Below, piece after piece: positions 1 to 5,593 of a DNA stretch of 7,097 nt (the stretch's first letter is position 1; every line of letters starts with the position of its first letter). Below the pieces are notes generated by a model. That model saw nothing but the letters and a program-made list of their open reading frames with translations, did not search any database and had not been told where the DNA came from. The translations under genes were made by a program, and so were the position numbers. This DNA is from Candidatus Methanophagales archaeon ANME-1-THS (lineage in GTDB: Archaea > Halobacteriota > Syntropharchaeia > Alkanophagales > Methanospirareceae). The stretch covers positions 1 to 7,097 of the forward strand of contig RXIE01000069.1 in NCBI GenBank assembly GCA_004212135.1, in the 5' to 3' direction.

Positions 1-1
1 A

Positions 2-721
2 AGGATCGCTTTTTATATCTACGCAATCTATTGGTTGTTAGGTAATTGTTGGACAGCCTCTCTTCTCCATAATATTTTGGTAGGCATAAATCAGTATAAA
101 AAGAATGGAATAACCCGTGAATTTCCTGTCTTCTTTAAAATTAATTCTGTTACCATACGTGGTATAATCGACGAGGTTAGAGAAGTAGAAGAAAAAGGTG
201 GTAAGAGAATTCAAGTTGTGGAGACAAAAACACGGTCCGCCAATAGGAGATCATCCTTTGCACAGATATATGGCGATAAAATACAAGGGATGATTTACTG
301 GTATGGATTGAATTCATTGATTGGCATGAATATGAAATCAGAAGAAATTTATGATGCTTTTAATATTGACCCTGAAAAGATGTCTCTAAGCAAGGAATAC
401 ATTGAAAGCTCAAATATTTCACCAGAACTAACATCTTGGGAGACAAGTAAACTACTTGGAGTTGTTATTACCGGTATATATCAAGAGATGATTGAGTTCC
501 CTGAATTATCTAATTTGATAGAATTACGATACATCAACCATAAAACAGGTAATGAAATCTATCAGGAAGATTATAACTTTGACCCTGAATACTTTGACCA
601 TAAGATGAGATGGGCATTGGATTACTGGCTTGGAAGACGAGAACCTGTCCCTGTGGGAGAAAGGAATCAGTGGAAATGCAATTTTTGTGGCTATAAGGAT
701 GTATGCCCGGTTGTTAGATGA
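2..721 (+). CDS. Dem1/EXO5-like PD-(D/E)XK exonuclease with C-terminal Fe-S cysteines (5'-truncated by window)
   Basis: Probable single-strand DNA exonuclease of the RecB/Cas4/EXO5 fold. The frame is open from base 2, so the N-terminus lies outside the window; the TTG at 35 is only an internal codon and not a convincing start. Visible nuclease motifs are the Asp of GIIDEV (170-172), the ETKTR motif (221-235) that supplies the acidic-x-Lys pair, and a Q-x3-Y motif (Gln 284-286, Tyr 296-298). The C-terminus has C-x2-C-x5-C (codons at 677, 686, 704), which in Cas4 and EXO5 binds a 4Fe-4S cluster with one upstream Cys; that Cys is presumably off-window. The ETKTR wording and the roughly 150 residues between it and the Cys cluster fit EXO5/Dem1 better than the more compact Cas4. 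No CRISPR array or cas gene is near. The gene is clearly more AT-rich than its neighbours, which suggests transfer. Nuclease family is confident, exact subfamily less so. Confidence 0.8.
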   Translation, partial: RIAFYIYAIYWLLGNCWTASLLHNILVGINQYKKNGITREFPVFFKINSVTIRGIIDEVREVEEKGGKRIQVVETKTRSANRRSSFAQIYGDKIQGMIYWYGLNSLIGMNMKSEEIYDAFNIDPEKMSLSKEYIESSNISPELTSWETSKLLGVVITGIYQEMIEFPELSNLIELRYINHKTGNEIYQEDYNFDPEYFDHKMRWALDYWLGRREPVPVGERNQWKCNFCGYKDVCPVVR

Positions 722-774
722 AAAGCGCATAGCGGTCCAAACGAAGCCTCCCGATGTCAATCGCAGGAGCGTGC

Positions 775-2082
775 TTAAGGTTTAACCTCGTCATATTCAC
801 TCAGCACGCGACCATGCGCGATGGTGTGCCGCACCGTGCCGGGGAACTCATAGCCCTCAAAGGGCGACCATCCGCATTTGGTATATAACTGGTCGCTCCT
901 GATTGTCGTTCGCTTCTGGAGATCTAAAATGGTCAGATGTGCCTTCATTCCTGCTTCGATGCGACCTCGATCGTGCAATCCCAGCAATCGAGCGGGATTA
1001 GACGCGCATACTCGTGCGATATGCGTTGGATGGACCTCACACGCGCGGATCAACCAGGAGCAGAAAGGGAAGAAGATTAAGAACTGGGGGACTCCTGCAG
1101 GCGCTTCTAACAGATCACCTGCTTTTTCCTCCTTCGTGTGGGGTGCATGGTCGGTCGCCAAGAAGTCTATCTTCCCTCCCTTCAATGCAGCCAGTAATCC
1201 CAGCCTATTCTCTTCTGTTCTCAGCGGTGGATTGGTCTTCAAAAACGCCTTCTTAGCCATCACATCCTCCTTCGTAAAGAACAAATGGTGTGGCGTGACT
1301 TCACAGTGAACGGTTTCGTATTTGTAACGCTCTATGATCTCCACGGTCTCGTACGCGGATACATGCGCGATATTAATTTCCGCACGGTCTAAAGCCGCTG
1401 CGGACGACAGAACCTTGCTGACTGAATATGACGATGCTTCTTCAGGTCTCAGTTCGGCATAATCTACGGGCCGCTCGCTGGTTTCCCCCTTCACCTTGAA
1501 TTCGTCCAATTTCTTTTCTATAACCTTCTGGTCCTCGCAATGGATTATTGCCGGTCTGGAAGTCGTGGCTATCGCCATAAGTGCCTTTGGTAACGTCTCC
1601 TCATCGATATACAGCCCGCCCGTCTCTGCAAGGTATATCTTATATGCCACCACATCGTTGTGCATCGCGGCAACCGCATCCAGATTGGATTGGGTTACTC
1701 CGCCACAGAACAGGAGGTCAATCAAGCCCTTTGACTTTTCGCGTGCGAGCTCCCGCTTCTTTCGTATCCGGTCTGAATTTATGCCTGCCAAGGGCGTATT
1801 GGGCATATCAACCACCGTCGTGATACCACCGTGCAGTGCAGCCTCGGTACCGGTCTTGAAATCCTCCTTATAGTCCCACTCGTGGCTGTCATCTTCCCGT
1901 AAGTGCGCATGGAGATCGATAAATCCGGGGAAGATTAAACCTCCTGGAGCTCTTATGCTTTGTTCGCCTCGTAACCCCTGCTTTTTGACTGCGGCTATAT
2001 AGCCCTGATCAATGCCTATCTGAGCTTCGTCTATCCTTTCCGGGTTCACCATGGTGCCTTCAACGACGAGCTCGTGGAGCAT
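775..2082 (-). CDS. pyrC: Dihydroorotase (PyrC, amidohydrolase superfamily)
   Basis: Zinc hydrolase of de novo pyrimidine synthesis that cyclises N-carbamoyl-aspartate to dihydroorotate in the cytoplasm. The 435-residue protein has the full amidohydrolase ligand set: H58 and H60 in GFIDLHAHLRE, the expected carboxylated lysine K148 in VAYKIYL, H181 in IIHCED, H240 in NIAHVS and D311 in ATDHAPH. The DHAPHTKEEK stretch is characteristic of class I dihydroorotases rather than hydantoinases, although allantoinase cannot be formally excluded. The frame stays open upstream to 2145, but that extension would overlap the divergent Sm-like gene and carries no family sequence. The ATG at 2082 leads directly into the usual N-terminal strand (LVVEGTMVNPE), so I chose it. 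The gene converges on the EXO5-like gene (53 bases between stops) and diverges from the Sm-proC-HTH-purE operon. Confidence 0.93.
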   Translation of the reverse strand: MLHELVVEGTMVNPERIDEAQIGIDQGYIAAVKKQGLRGEQSIRAPGGLIFPGFIDLHAHLREDDSHEWDYKEDFKTGTEAALHGGITTVVDMPNTPLAGINSDRIRKKRELAREKSKGLIDLLFCGGVTQSNLDAVAAMHNDVVAYKIYLAETGGLYIDEETLPKALMAIATTSRPAIIHCEDQKVIEKKLDEFKVKGETSERPVDYAELRPEEASSYSVSKVLSSAAALDRAEINIAHVSAYETVEIIERYKYETVHCEVTPHHLFFTKEDVMAKKAFLKTNPPLRTEENRLGLLAALKGGKIDFLATDHAPHTKEEKAGDLLEAPAGVPQFLIFFPFCSWLIRACEVHPTHIARVCASNPARLLGLHDRGRIEAGMKAHLTILDLQKRTTIRSDQLYTKCGWSPFEGYEFPGTVRHTIAHGRVLSEYDEVKP

Positions 2083-2084
2083 GG

Positions 2085-2098
2085 CTTTTAAATAAAAG
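2085..2098. promoter_or_regulatory. Palindromic TATA-like box between pyrC and the Sm-like gene
   Basis: CTTTTA-AA-TAAAAG is a 12-base-paired palindrome around a 2-base centre, in the 49-base gap between the divergent starts. For the + strand its AT core lies about 35-45 bases before the ATG at 2132, which suits an archaeal TATA box with a short leader. A purine-rich AAGGGGAT and an AGGA lie between it and that ATG. For pyrC the palindrome is only 3 bases from the start codon, too close to be its TATA box, so on that side it could be an operator or incidental. Function is inferred from position. Confidence 0.5.
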
Positions 2099-2131
2099 TG
2101 TGAGATAGTAAAAGATAAGGGGATACAGGAT

Positions 2132-2356
2132 ATGTTTCCAAACAAAAGAGTTCAAAGTCTGGTGGGGAGAAAGATACACGTCGAGATGAAAGGAGAGCAG
2201 TGCGTGCTGGAAGGCCTGCTGACCTCGGTCGACGACTACTTGAATCTCCATCTGACGGGCGCGAGCGAGATATTGAATGGTGAACGGAAGAGATTGCTCG
2301 GCTCTGTAATACTCCGGGGTAATAATGTGGTGCTTATCAACCCGCTGAAGGAATGA
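2132..2356 (+). CDS. Sm-like archaeal protein (Lsm/SmAP family)
   Basis: Small RNA-binding protein expected to form a homo-oligomeric ring (hexamer or heptamer) that binds U-rich RNA. The 74 residues cover one complete Sm fold. The Sm1 motif runs from GRKIHVEMKG to the D-x3-N of VDDYLNLHL (about residues 12-42). The Sm2 motif is the IRG-like ILRGNNVVLINP near the C-terminus. Length is normal for archaeal SmAPs. It is the first gene of a tight operon, and its stop overlaps the proC start in ATGA. Archaeal Sm genes are often found beside rpl37e; here the partner is proC. Its likely promoter is the AT-rich palindrome at 2085-2098. Confidence 0.92.
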   Translation: MFPNKRVQSLVGRKIHVEMKGEQCVLEGLLTSVDDYLNLHLTGASEILNGERKRLLGSVILRGNNVVLINPLKE

Positions 2357-3192
2357 ACGAGAGCAGGGTAAAGGGGAAGAACATAGGCATCATTGGCATA
2401 GGGAACATCGGGAGATCGCTCCTCCAGGGGCTCCTGGCTGCGGCTATCAGCAGGCTCAGTGGGGGGATCTTTATCAGTGATATCAAGAGAGAGAACCTCA
2501 GCGCGTTTGAAGCTGACCGTGCCTCGAACGTTGTGGTCTGCGCGGCAAATAGAGAGGTTGCGGAGAACGCGGACGTGATCATTCTGGCGGTAAAGCCACC
2601 TGAGGTGAACATGGTGCTTGAAGAGATTGCATCGGTTATGAACAGTGAGAAGATTCTCATCTCGGTAGCGGCAGGCGTACCAACGGCTGTGATCGAGCGG
2701 TATTTAGGCGGTGGGAAGAAGGTGATCCGTGTGATGCCGAATCTCGGGGCGCGGGTAGGCGAATCGGTAACGGCGATCTGTACGGGTGAATATGCGGGTG
2801 AAGAGGATGAGGCGATAGCGAAGGAGATCTTTCATGCGATCGGTGCGGTTTATCGCGTGAAAGAGCGTGATATAGATATCATTACGGGTTTAAGTGGCAG
2901 TGGGATCGCGTTCTTTGCCATGATGATCGATGCGCTGGCGGATGGCGGTGTGTATGAGGGTTTGCCGCATGATGTAGCGCTCGAGATCGCGGCAAGGACC
3001 GCACTCGGGGCGGCGAAGATGATTCTCGCGGGCGATACGCCCTCTTTAATAAAACAAATGACCGCGTCACCGGGAGGGACGACGATGAGGGGGCTCTATG
3101 CGATGGAAGCCAAAGGTGTAACGGCAGCCGTGATGGAAGCGGTCATTGAAGCGACAAAACGTGCACGGGAGATCTCCCAGCACCGTACATGA
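2353..3192 (+). CDS. proC: Pyrroline-5-carboxylate reductase (ProC)
   Basis: NAD(P)H-dependent reductase for the last step of proline synthesis, reducing 1-pyrroline-5-carboxylate to L-proline. The 279 residues start with the Rossmann glycine motif GIGNIG (G15, G17, G20). They continue with the family's ILAVKP (78-82), RVMPN (126-130), the SGSG of the dimerisation domain (171-174) and SPGGTT (239-244), the strong P5CR signature. Length is typical. The ATG overlaps the upstream stop by 4 bases and sits directly after a GAAGGA sequence that is also the end of the Sm-like gene, so start choice is firm and translational coupling is likely. The next gene follows after 3 bases. A P5CR-like paralogue with another imine substrate is possible, but all expected motifs are present. 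Confidence 0.93.
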   Translation: MNESRVKGKNIGIIGIGNIGRSLLQGLLAAAISRLSGGIFISDIKRENLSAFEADRASNVVVCAANREVAENADVIILAVKPPEVNMVLEEIASVMNSEKILISVAAGVPTAVIERYLGGGKKVIRVMPNLGARVGESVTAICTGEYAGEEDEAIAKEIFHAIGAVYRVKERDIDIITGLSGSGIAFFAMMIDALADGGVYEGLPHDVALEIAARTALGAAKMILAGDTPSLIKQMTASPGGTTMRGLYAMEAKGVTAAVMEAVIEATKRAREISQHRT

Positions 3193-3195
3193 ACA

Positions 3196-4197
3196 ATGCT
3201 GCACCATGAGGAGTGCATTCAGGCACCGATGAAGGATGATTTGATCGCACGGGTATTGGAGATACTGAAGGAAGCCGGCTTTATTGTATCACGGAGATGC
3301 GAGGCGCGCAGTTTTGATTTAGCGGCGAGGAGGAGCGAGCTCACCGTACTCGCGAAGATCATGCGCAACATAGATGGCATGACCGAAGAGGTGGCAAAGA
3401 GTATAAAGCGTGCCGCATTTTGCTTGCTCGCCTCTCCGCTCGTGGTGGGCGAGAGAACCGGTACGTCTCTTCTTGAGGATGATGTAGTCTATCATCGGTA
3501 TAATATTCCAGCCCTGAACACGCATACCCTCTACGATTATTTTGTCGAAGGGGTTCAACCATACGTTTATTCCGCCACCAGAGGTCTGTATGTCACGATT
3601 GATGGGGACGCGATGAGGCAGGCGCGGGAGAAGAAGGAGATCTCGTTAGGCGAGATCGCATCTCAATTGGGTCTTTCGAGACGGAGTGTGAGTCTATACG
3701 AGGAAGGCGGAATGAGTACGAGCATCGAGATCGCACTGAAGCTCGAGGAGATCTTAGAGACGATGCTCATCAAGCCGTTAGAGGTCTTCAGCACGGAAGC
3801 CCCTTCATCTGATATCCTGAAGGGCGGGGTGGAAGGAGCGGTCTCGAGTTTAGAGAAGGATATTTTGGGTATGATGGAGGAGATCGGCTTTGAGATACTT
3901 CCTATGGCCCATGCGCCCTTCAGTGCGGTTTCTTTCCCCGAGCCCGTGTCAAAGGCGAGAAGCGAGGGGACGAAGATCCTCACCGGGATAAGCAGATATA
4001 CCGAGCGCCTGATAAAGCGAGCGAGGATCGTGAGCAGCGTCTCGCAGGTTACCGGCACGAAGTCGGTCTTCGTTGTGAACGGGACTATCAAGCGGGTGCA
4101 GATTGATACCACCGTCTTATTTGAGAAGGAGGAGTTGAAACGAATCAGGGATCCGGACGAGTTCACGAGCGTGATGGAAGAGAGGACAAAGGATTAA
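3196..4197 (+). CDS. Archaeal HTH-type transcriptional regulator (Cro/C1 HTH between two related domains)
   Basis: Belongs to the archaeal family annotated as putative HTH-type transcriptional regulatory protein, whose targets are mostly unknown. The helix-turn-helix is central (about residues 139-190: AMRQAREKKEISLGEIASQLGLS followed by RRSVSLYEEG). The flanks look related to one another: GF at 28-29 and IKRA at 70-73 in the N-terminal part match GF at 231-232 and IKRA at 273-276 in the C-terminal part, with the same spacing. The N-terminal stretch FDLAARRSELTVLAK resembles the strand pair of PD-(D/E)XK nucleases but lacks the acidic residue two before the Lys, so a catalytic role is unlikely. 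The start is uncertain: the ATG at 3196 has no obvious ribosome site, while M12 (ATG at 3229, MKDDLIARV) begins where the recognisable fold starts and has GAGGAG upstream. The gene sits 3 bases after proC and abuts purE, which suggests regulation of local biosynthesis genes, by inference only. Confidence 0.85.
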   Translation: MLHHEECIQAPMKDDLIARVLEILKEAGFIVSRRCEARSFDLAARRSELTVLAKIMRNIDGMTEEVAKSIKRAAFCLLASPLVVGERTGTSLLEDDVVYHRYNIPALNTHTLYDYFVEGVQPYVYSATRGLYVTIDGDAMRQAREKKEISLGEIASQLGLSRRSVSLYEEGGMSTSIEIALKLEEILETMLIKPLEVFSTEAPSSDILKGGVEGAVSSLEKDILGMMEEIGFEILPMAHAPFSAVSFPEPVSKARSEGTKILTGISRYTERLIKRARIVSSVSQVTGTKSVFVVNGTIKRVQIDTTVLFEKEELKRIRDPDEFTSVMEERTKD

Positions 4198-4617
4198 ATG
4201 CCGGACGCGGACCTAAAGCTGAATAAAGTAGCGATCATTATGGGCTCAACGAGCGATCAGGCGGTGGCGGATAAAGCGATAACCGTACTGGACGCGCATA
4301 AGATCCCATATGAAGTGCGCGTGATCTCCGCGCACCGGAATCCCGACGAACTGGATCGCTATCTGAAGGAGGTCCATGATTCGATCGCGGTGATCATCGC
4401 AATTGCAGGCTTATCAGCGGCGTTGCCGGGTGTCATCGCCTCGAAGACGGAAAAGCCGGTCATCGGCGTGCCGGTGAGCGGGAAGTTACTGGGCATGGAT
4501 GCCCTGCTTTCCATGGTGCAGATGCCTTCTGGTGTCCCGGTCGGTGTGGTGGGCATAGACAATGGTGAGAATGCGGCGCTGCTCGCCTTGCGGATACTCA
4601 AGGTGAAGAAGCAGTAG
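4198..4617 (+). CDS. purE: PurE, N5-carboxyaminoimidazole ribonucleotide mutase / AIR carboxylase
   Basis: Catalyses the carboxylation step of purine synthesis giving 4-carboxy-5-aminoimidazole ribonucleotide. The 139-residue protein has the PurE signatures: IIMGSTSD (13-20) for phosphate binding, SAHRNP (44-49) with the catalytic His45-equivalent, PVIGVPV (87-93), MDALLSMVQMPSG (100-112) and a C-terminal ENAALLALRIL. The motif pattern looks closer to the class I mutase, but the segment reading AGGAAHLPG in E. coli PurE is AGLSAALPG here, so the substrate class (N5-CAIR or AIR plus CO2) should be left open. No purK is in the window. Start and stop are fixed by a TAAATG junction with the HTH regulator, with AAAGGA just upstream as a ribosome site. 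Last gene of the + strand operon. Confidence 0.92.
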   Translation: MPDADLKLNKVAIIMGSTSDQAVADKAITVLDAHKIPYEVRVISAHRNPDELDRYLKEVHDSIAVIIAIAGLSAALPGVIASKTEKPVIGVPVSGKLLGMDALLSMVQMPSGVPVGVVGIDNGENAALLALRILKVKKQ

Positions 4618-4625
4618 CACACCGC

Positions 4626-4680
4626 AAAAGGCACATTGGAAGATAATTGCGGAGAGTAAAGGGAGATAACTTTGCCTTTT
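4626..4680 (+). terminator. Weak candidate 3' structure between convergent purE and phosphatidyltransferase genes
   Basis: AAAAGGC at 4626-4632 is the exact reverse complement of GCCTTTT at 4674-4680, with a 41-base loop, and the right arm ends in four Ts. It lies just after the purE stop in a 94-base convergent gap. The long loop and short T-run make this a weak candidate. It might also serve the opposite strand. Confidence 0.25.
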
Positions 4681-4711
4681 ACACGTTGCACTTTCCATTT
4701 ACGAAGCCAGT

Positions 4712-5353
4712 TTAAATTCTCCGCCAGGCATAGACGAACCTCTGTACCGCCGTCACGTTGCCGAGTACGGCAAAGATAACAAGTGCCCATCCGAGGAAGG
4801 AGAAGCTCAGTATCCCCGCTGCGGGCACCGGATACGGATAGACGAGCGTGAGTACCCCAGCGCCCAGTATGAGCGCGATACGGTCAGCTCTGCCAAGCAG
4901 CCCGCCGTAGATCCGGTTCAGTCCCACGGCCTGTGCCTGCGTGCCCATGTAGGAGGCGAGCAGAACACCAATAATCGCGATCACGCCGATCTCCCAGCCC
5001 ACATAGCCGCCAAAGAGAATGCCGCTGATGATAAACATGTCCGAATAGCGGTCAATCACATGCTCGAGGAAATCGCCCTTCTTCGTTGCGTTCCCACGTT
5101 CACGTGCAACAAGACCATCCAGGCCATCAAGAAGCGCATTCAGGCAGACGAAGATGAGTGCGAGCACCAAAAAGAGGTTAAACGAGGTTCCTGGGCCGGA
5201 TAAGAAGAATGATAACCCGGCGAGCGCGGCGAAGGCGAGCGAGAGCAGTGACAAGCTGTTCGGCGAGATGCCCCGTGCGGCGAAGAAGCGCGCTGCTGTT
5301 TTCACATACCTGCAATTCTCGACAACAGCACGCAAGAGAGGATCAAGAGCCAT
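4712..5353 (-). CDS. CDP-alcohol phosphatidyltransferase family protein (archaeal polar-lipid synthesis)
   Basis: Integral membrane enzyme that transfers a phosphoalcohol from a CDP-activated lipid or alcohol. In archaea the family includes archaetidylinositol phosphate, archaetidylserine and archaetidylglycerol phosphate synthases. The signature D-x2-DG-x2-AR-x8-G-x3-D-x3-D is present from D76 to D101 with one change: the third Asp is Glu (E97 in GDFLEHVID). D76, D79, G80, A83, R84, G93 and D101 are intact. About six hydrophobic segments are visible (near 32-52, 57-75, 104-120, 121-136, 159-173, 180-200), which fits the family. The GRADR at 154-158 resembles the region near the acceptor site in inositol-phosphate-type enzymes, but I would not name the substrate. 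The start at 5353 is preceded 3 bases away by a long palindrome. The 213-residue length is normal. Confidence 0.87.
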   Translation of the reverse strand: MALDPLLRAVVENCRYVKTAARFFAARGISPNSLSLLSLAFAALAGLSFFLSGPGTSFNLFLVLALIFVCLNALLDGLDGLVARERGNATKKGDFLEHVIDRYSDMFIISGILFGGYVGWEIGVIAIIGVLLASYMGTQAQAVGLNRIYGGLLGRADRIALILGAGVLTLVYPYPVPAAGILSFSFLGWALVIFAVLGNVTAVQRFVYAWRRI

Positions 5354-5356
5354 CGT

Positions 5357-5391
5357 TACACTTTTTCTTTTTGCTAAAAAGAAAACGTGTA
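5357..5391. repeat. 35-base palindrome (TACAC...GTGTA hairpin), copy A
   Basis: Left arm TACAC-T-TTTTCTTTTT, loop GCT, right arm AAAAAGAAAA-C-GTGTA. This gives 15 base pairs with one T/C mismatch at 5362/5386. It sits 3 bases upstream of the minus-strand start codon at 5353, so if transcribed it would be a hairpin in the 5' leader of the phosphatidyltransferase mRNA. A second element with the same outer TACA/TGTA and the same TTCTTTT core lies at 6300-6328, so a small dispersed repeat is as likely as a gene-specific leader structure. Confidence 0.7.
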
Positions 5392-5404
5392 TTTAATTAA
5401 TAAA
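5391..5404 (-). promoter_or_regulatory. TATA-like box for the phosphatidyltransferase gene
   Basis: Read on the minus strand, an AT-only TTTATTAATTAAAT stretch lies about 38-51 bases upstream of the ATG at 5353. That distance is compatible with an archaeal TATA box and a short leader. Low sequence complexity around it limits confidence. Confidence 0.4.
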
Positions 5405-5422
5405 AAAAGAAAAACATGGATT

Positions 5423-5481
5423 TGGTTCTTTGACCAGTTCTCCTTGTGGGACTCTGCCCCACTCAGGTTGCACTCCGCAAC
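5423..5481 (-). other. Three consecutive stem-loops in the 240-base gap between two minus-strand genes (possible 3' UTR structure or small RNA)
   Basis: The 5354-5593 gap holds no convincing gene. In + coordinates it contains TGGT/ACCA (5423-5426 with 5433-5436, 6-base loop), GTGGG/CCCAC (5446-5450 with 5458-5462, 7-base loop) and GTTGC/GCAAC (5467-5471 with 5477-5481, 5-base loop). The two GC-richer hairpins are separated by 4 bases, and their minus-strand loops are alike (GGAGT and GCAGAGT). On the minus strand the three are followed by a T-rich run (5399-5414), so they could form the structured end of the upstream kinase transcript. Strand and function are inferred. Confidence 0.4.
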
Positions 5482-5593
5482 ATCCCGAAAGATCTTGGAA
5501 GAAGGGTTGAAAGGCGGGCAAAAAGAGGGACTAAGGTGATGATTTGAATCAAAATTCCGTGCATACTCTTGTTCCATCCTCCGTACTCATCGG

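Noticed and set aside
221..706. Cas4 as evidence of a CRISPR locus
   Set aside because: The spacing and ETKTR motif favour EXO5/Dem1, and no repeat-spacer array or other cas gene is in the window.
735..749. GTCCAAACGA in the 722-774 gap matching the transposase start near 7079-7088, as a possible insertion-sequence remnant
   Set aside because: Ten identical bases between two places in 7 kb are expected by chance many times over; the reading frame after it does not continue as transposase and stops soon.
878..1873. Plus-strand open frames opposite pyrC
   Set aside because: They are shadows of the GC-rich pyrC coding strand; the minus-strand frame carries all dihydroorotase active-site residues.
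2083..2145. N-terminal extension of pyrC to an ATG at 2145
   Set aside because: It would overlap the start of the divergent Sm-like gene and cross the palindromic box; the family N-terminus begins right at the ATG at 2082.
5536..5542. GTGATGA, a perfect C-box sequence, as part of a C/D box guide RNA
   Set aside because: No CTGA D box or second C/D pair follows at the needed distance on the + strand, so the full C-D'-C'-D layout is absent.
5374..5577. 67-codon minus-strand reading frame starting 16 bases after the AK6-type gene
   Set aside because: No recognisable domain; its GGAGG touches the ATG, too close for a ribosome site. The frame runs through the tandem stem-loops and ends in the A/T-rich palindrome, so it looks like open non-coding sequence.
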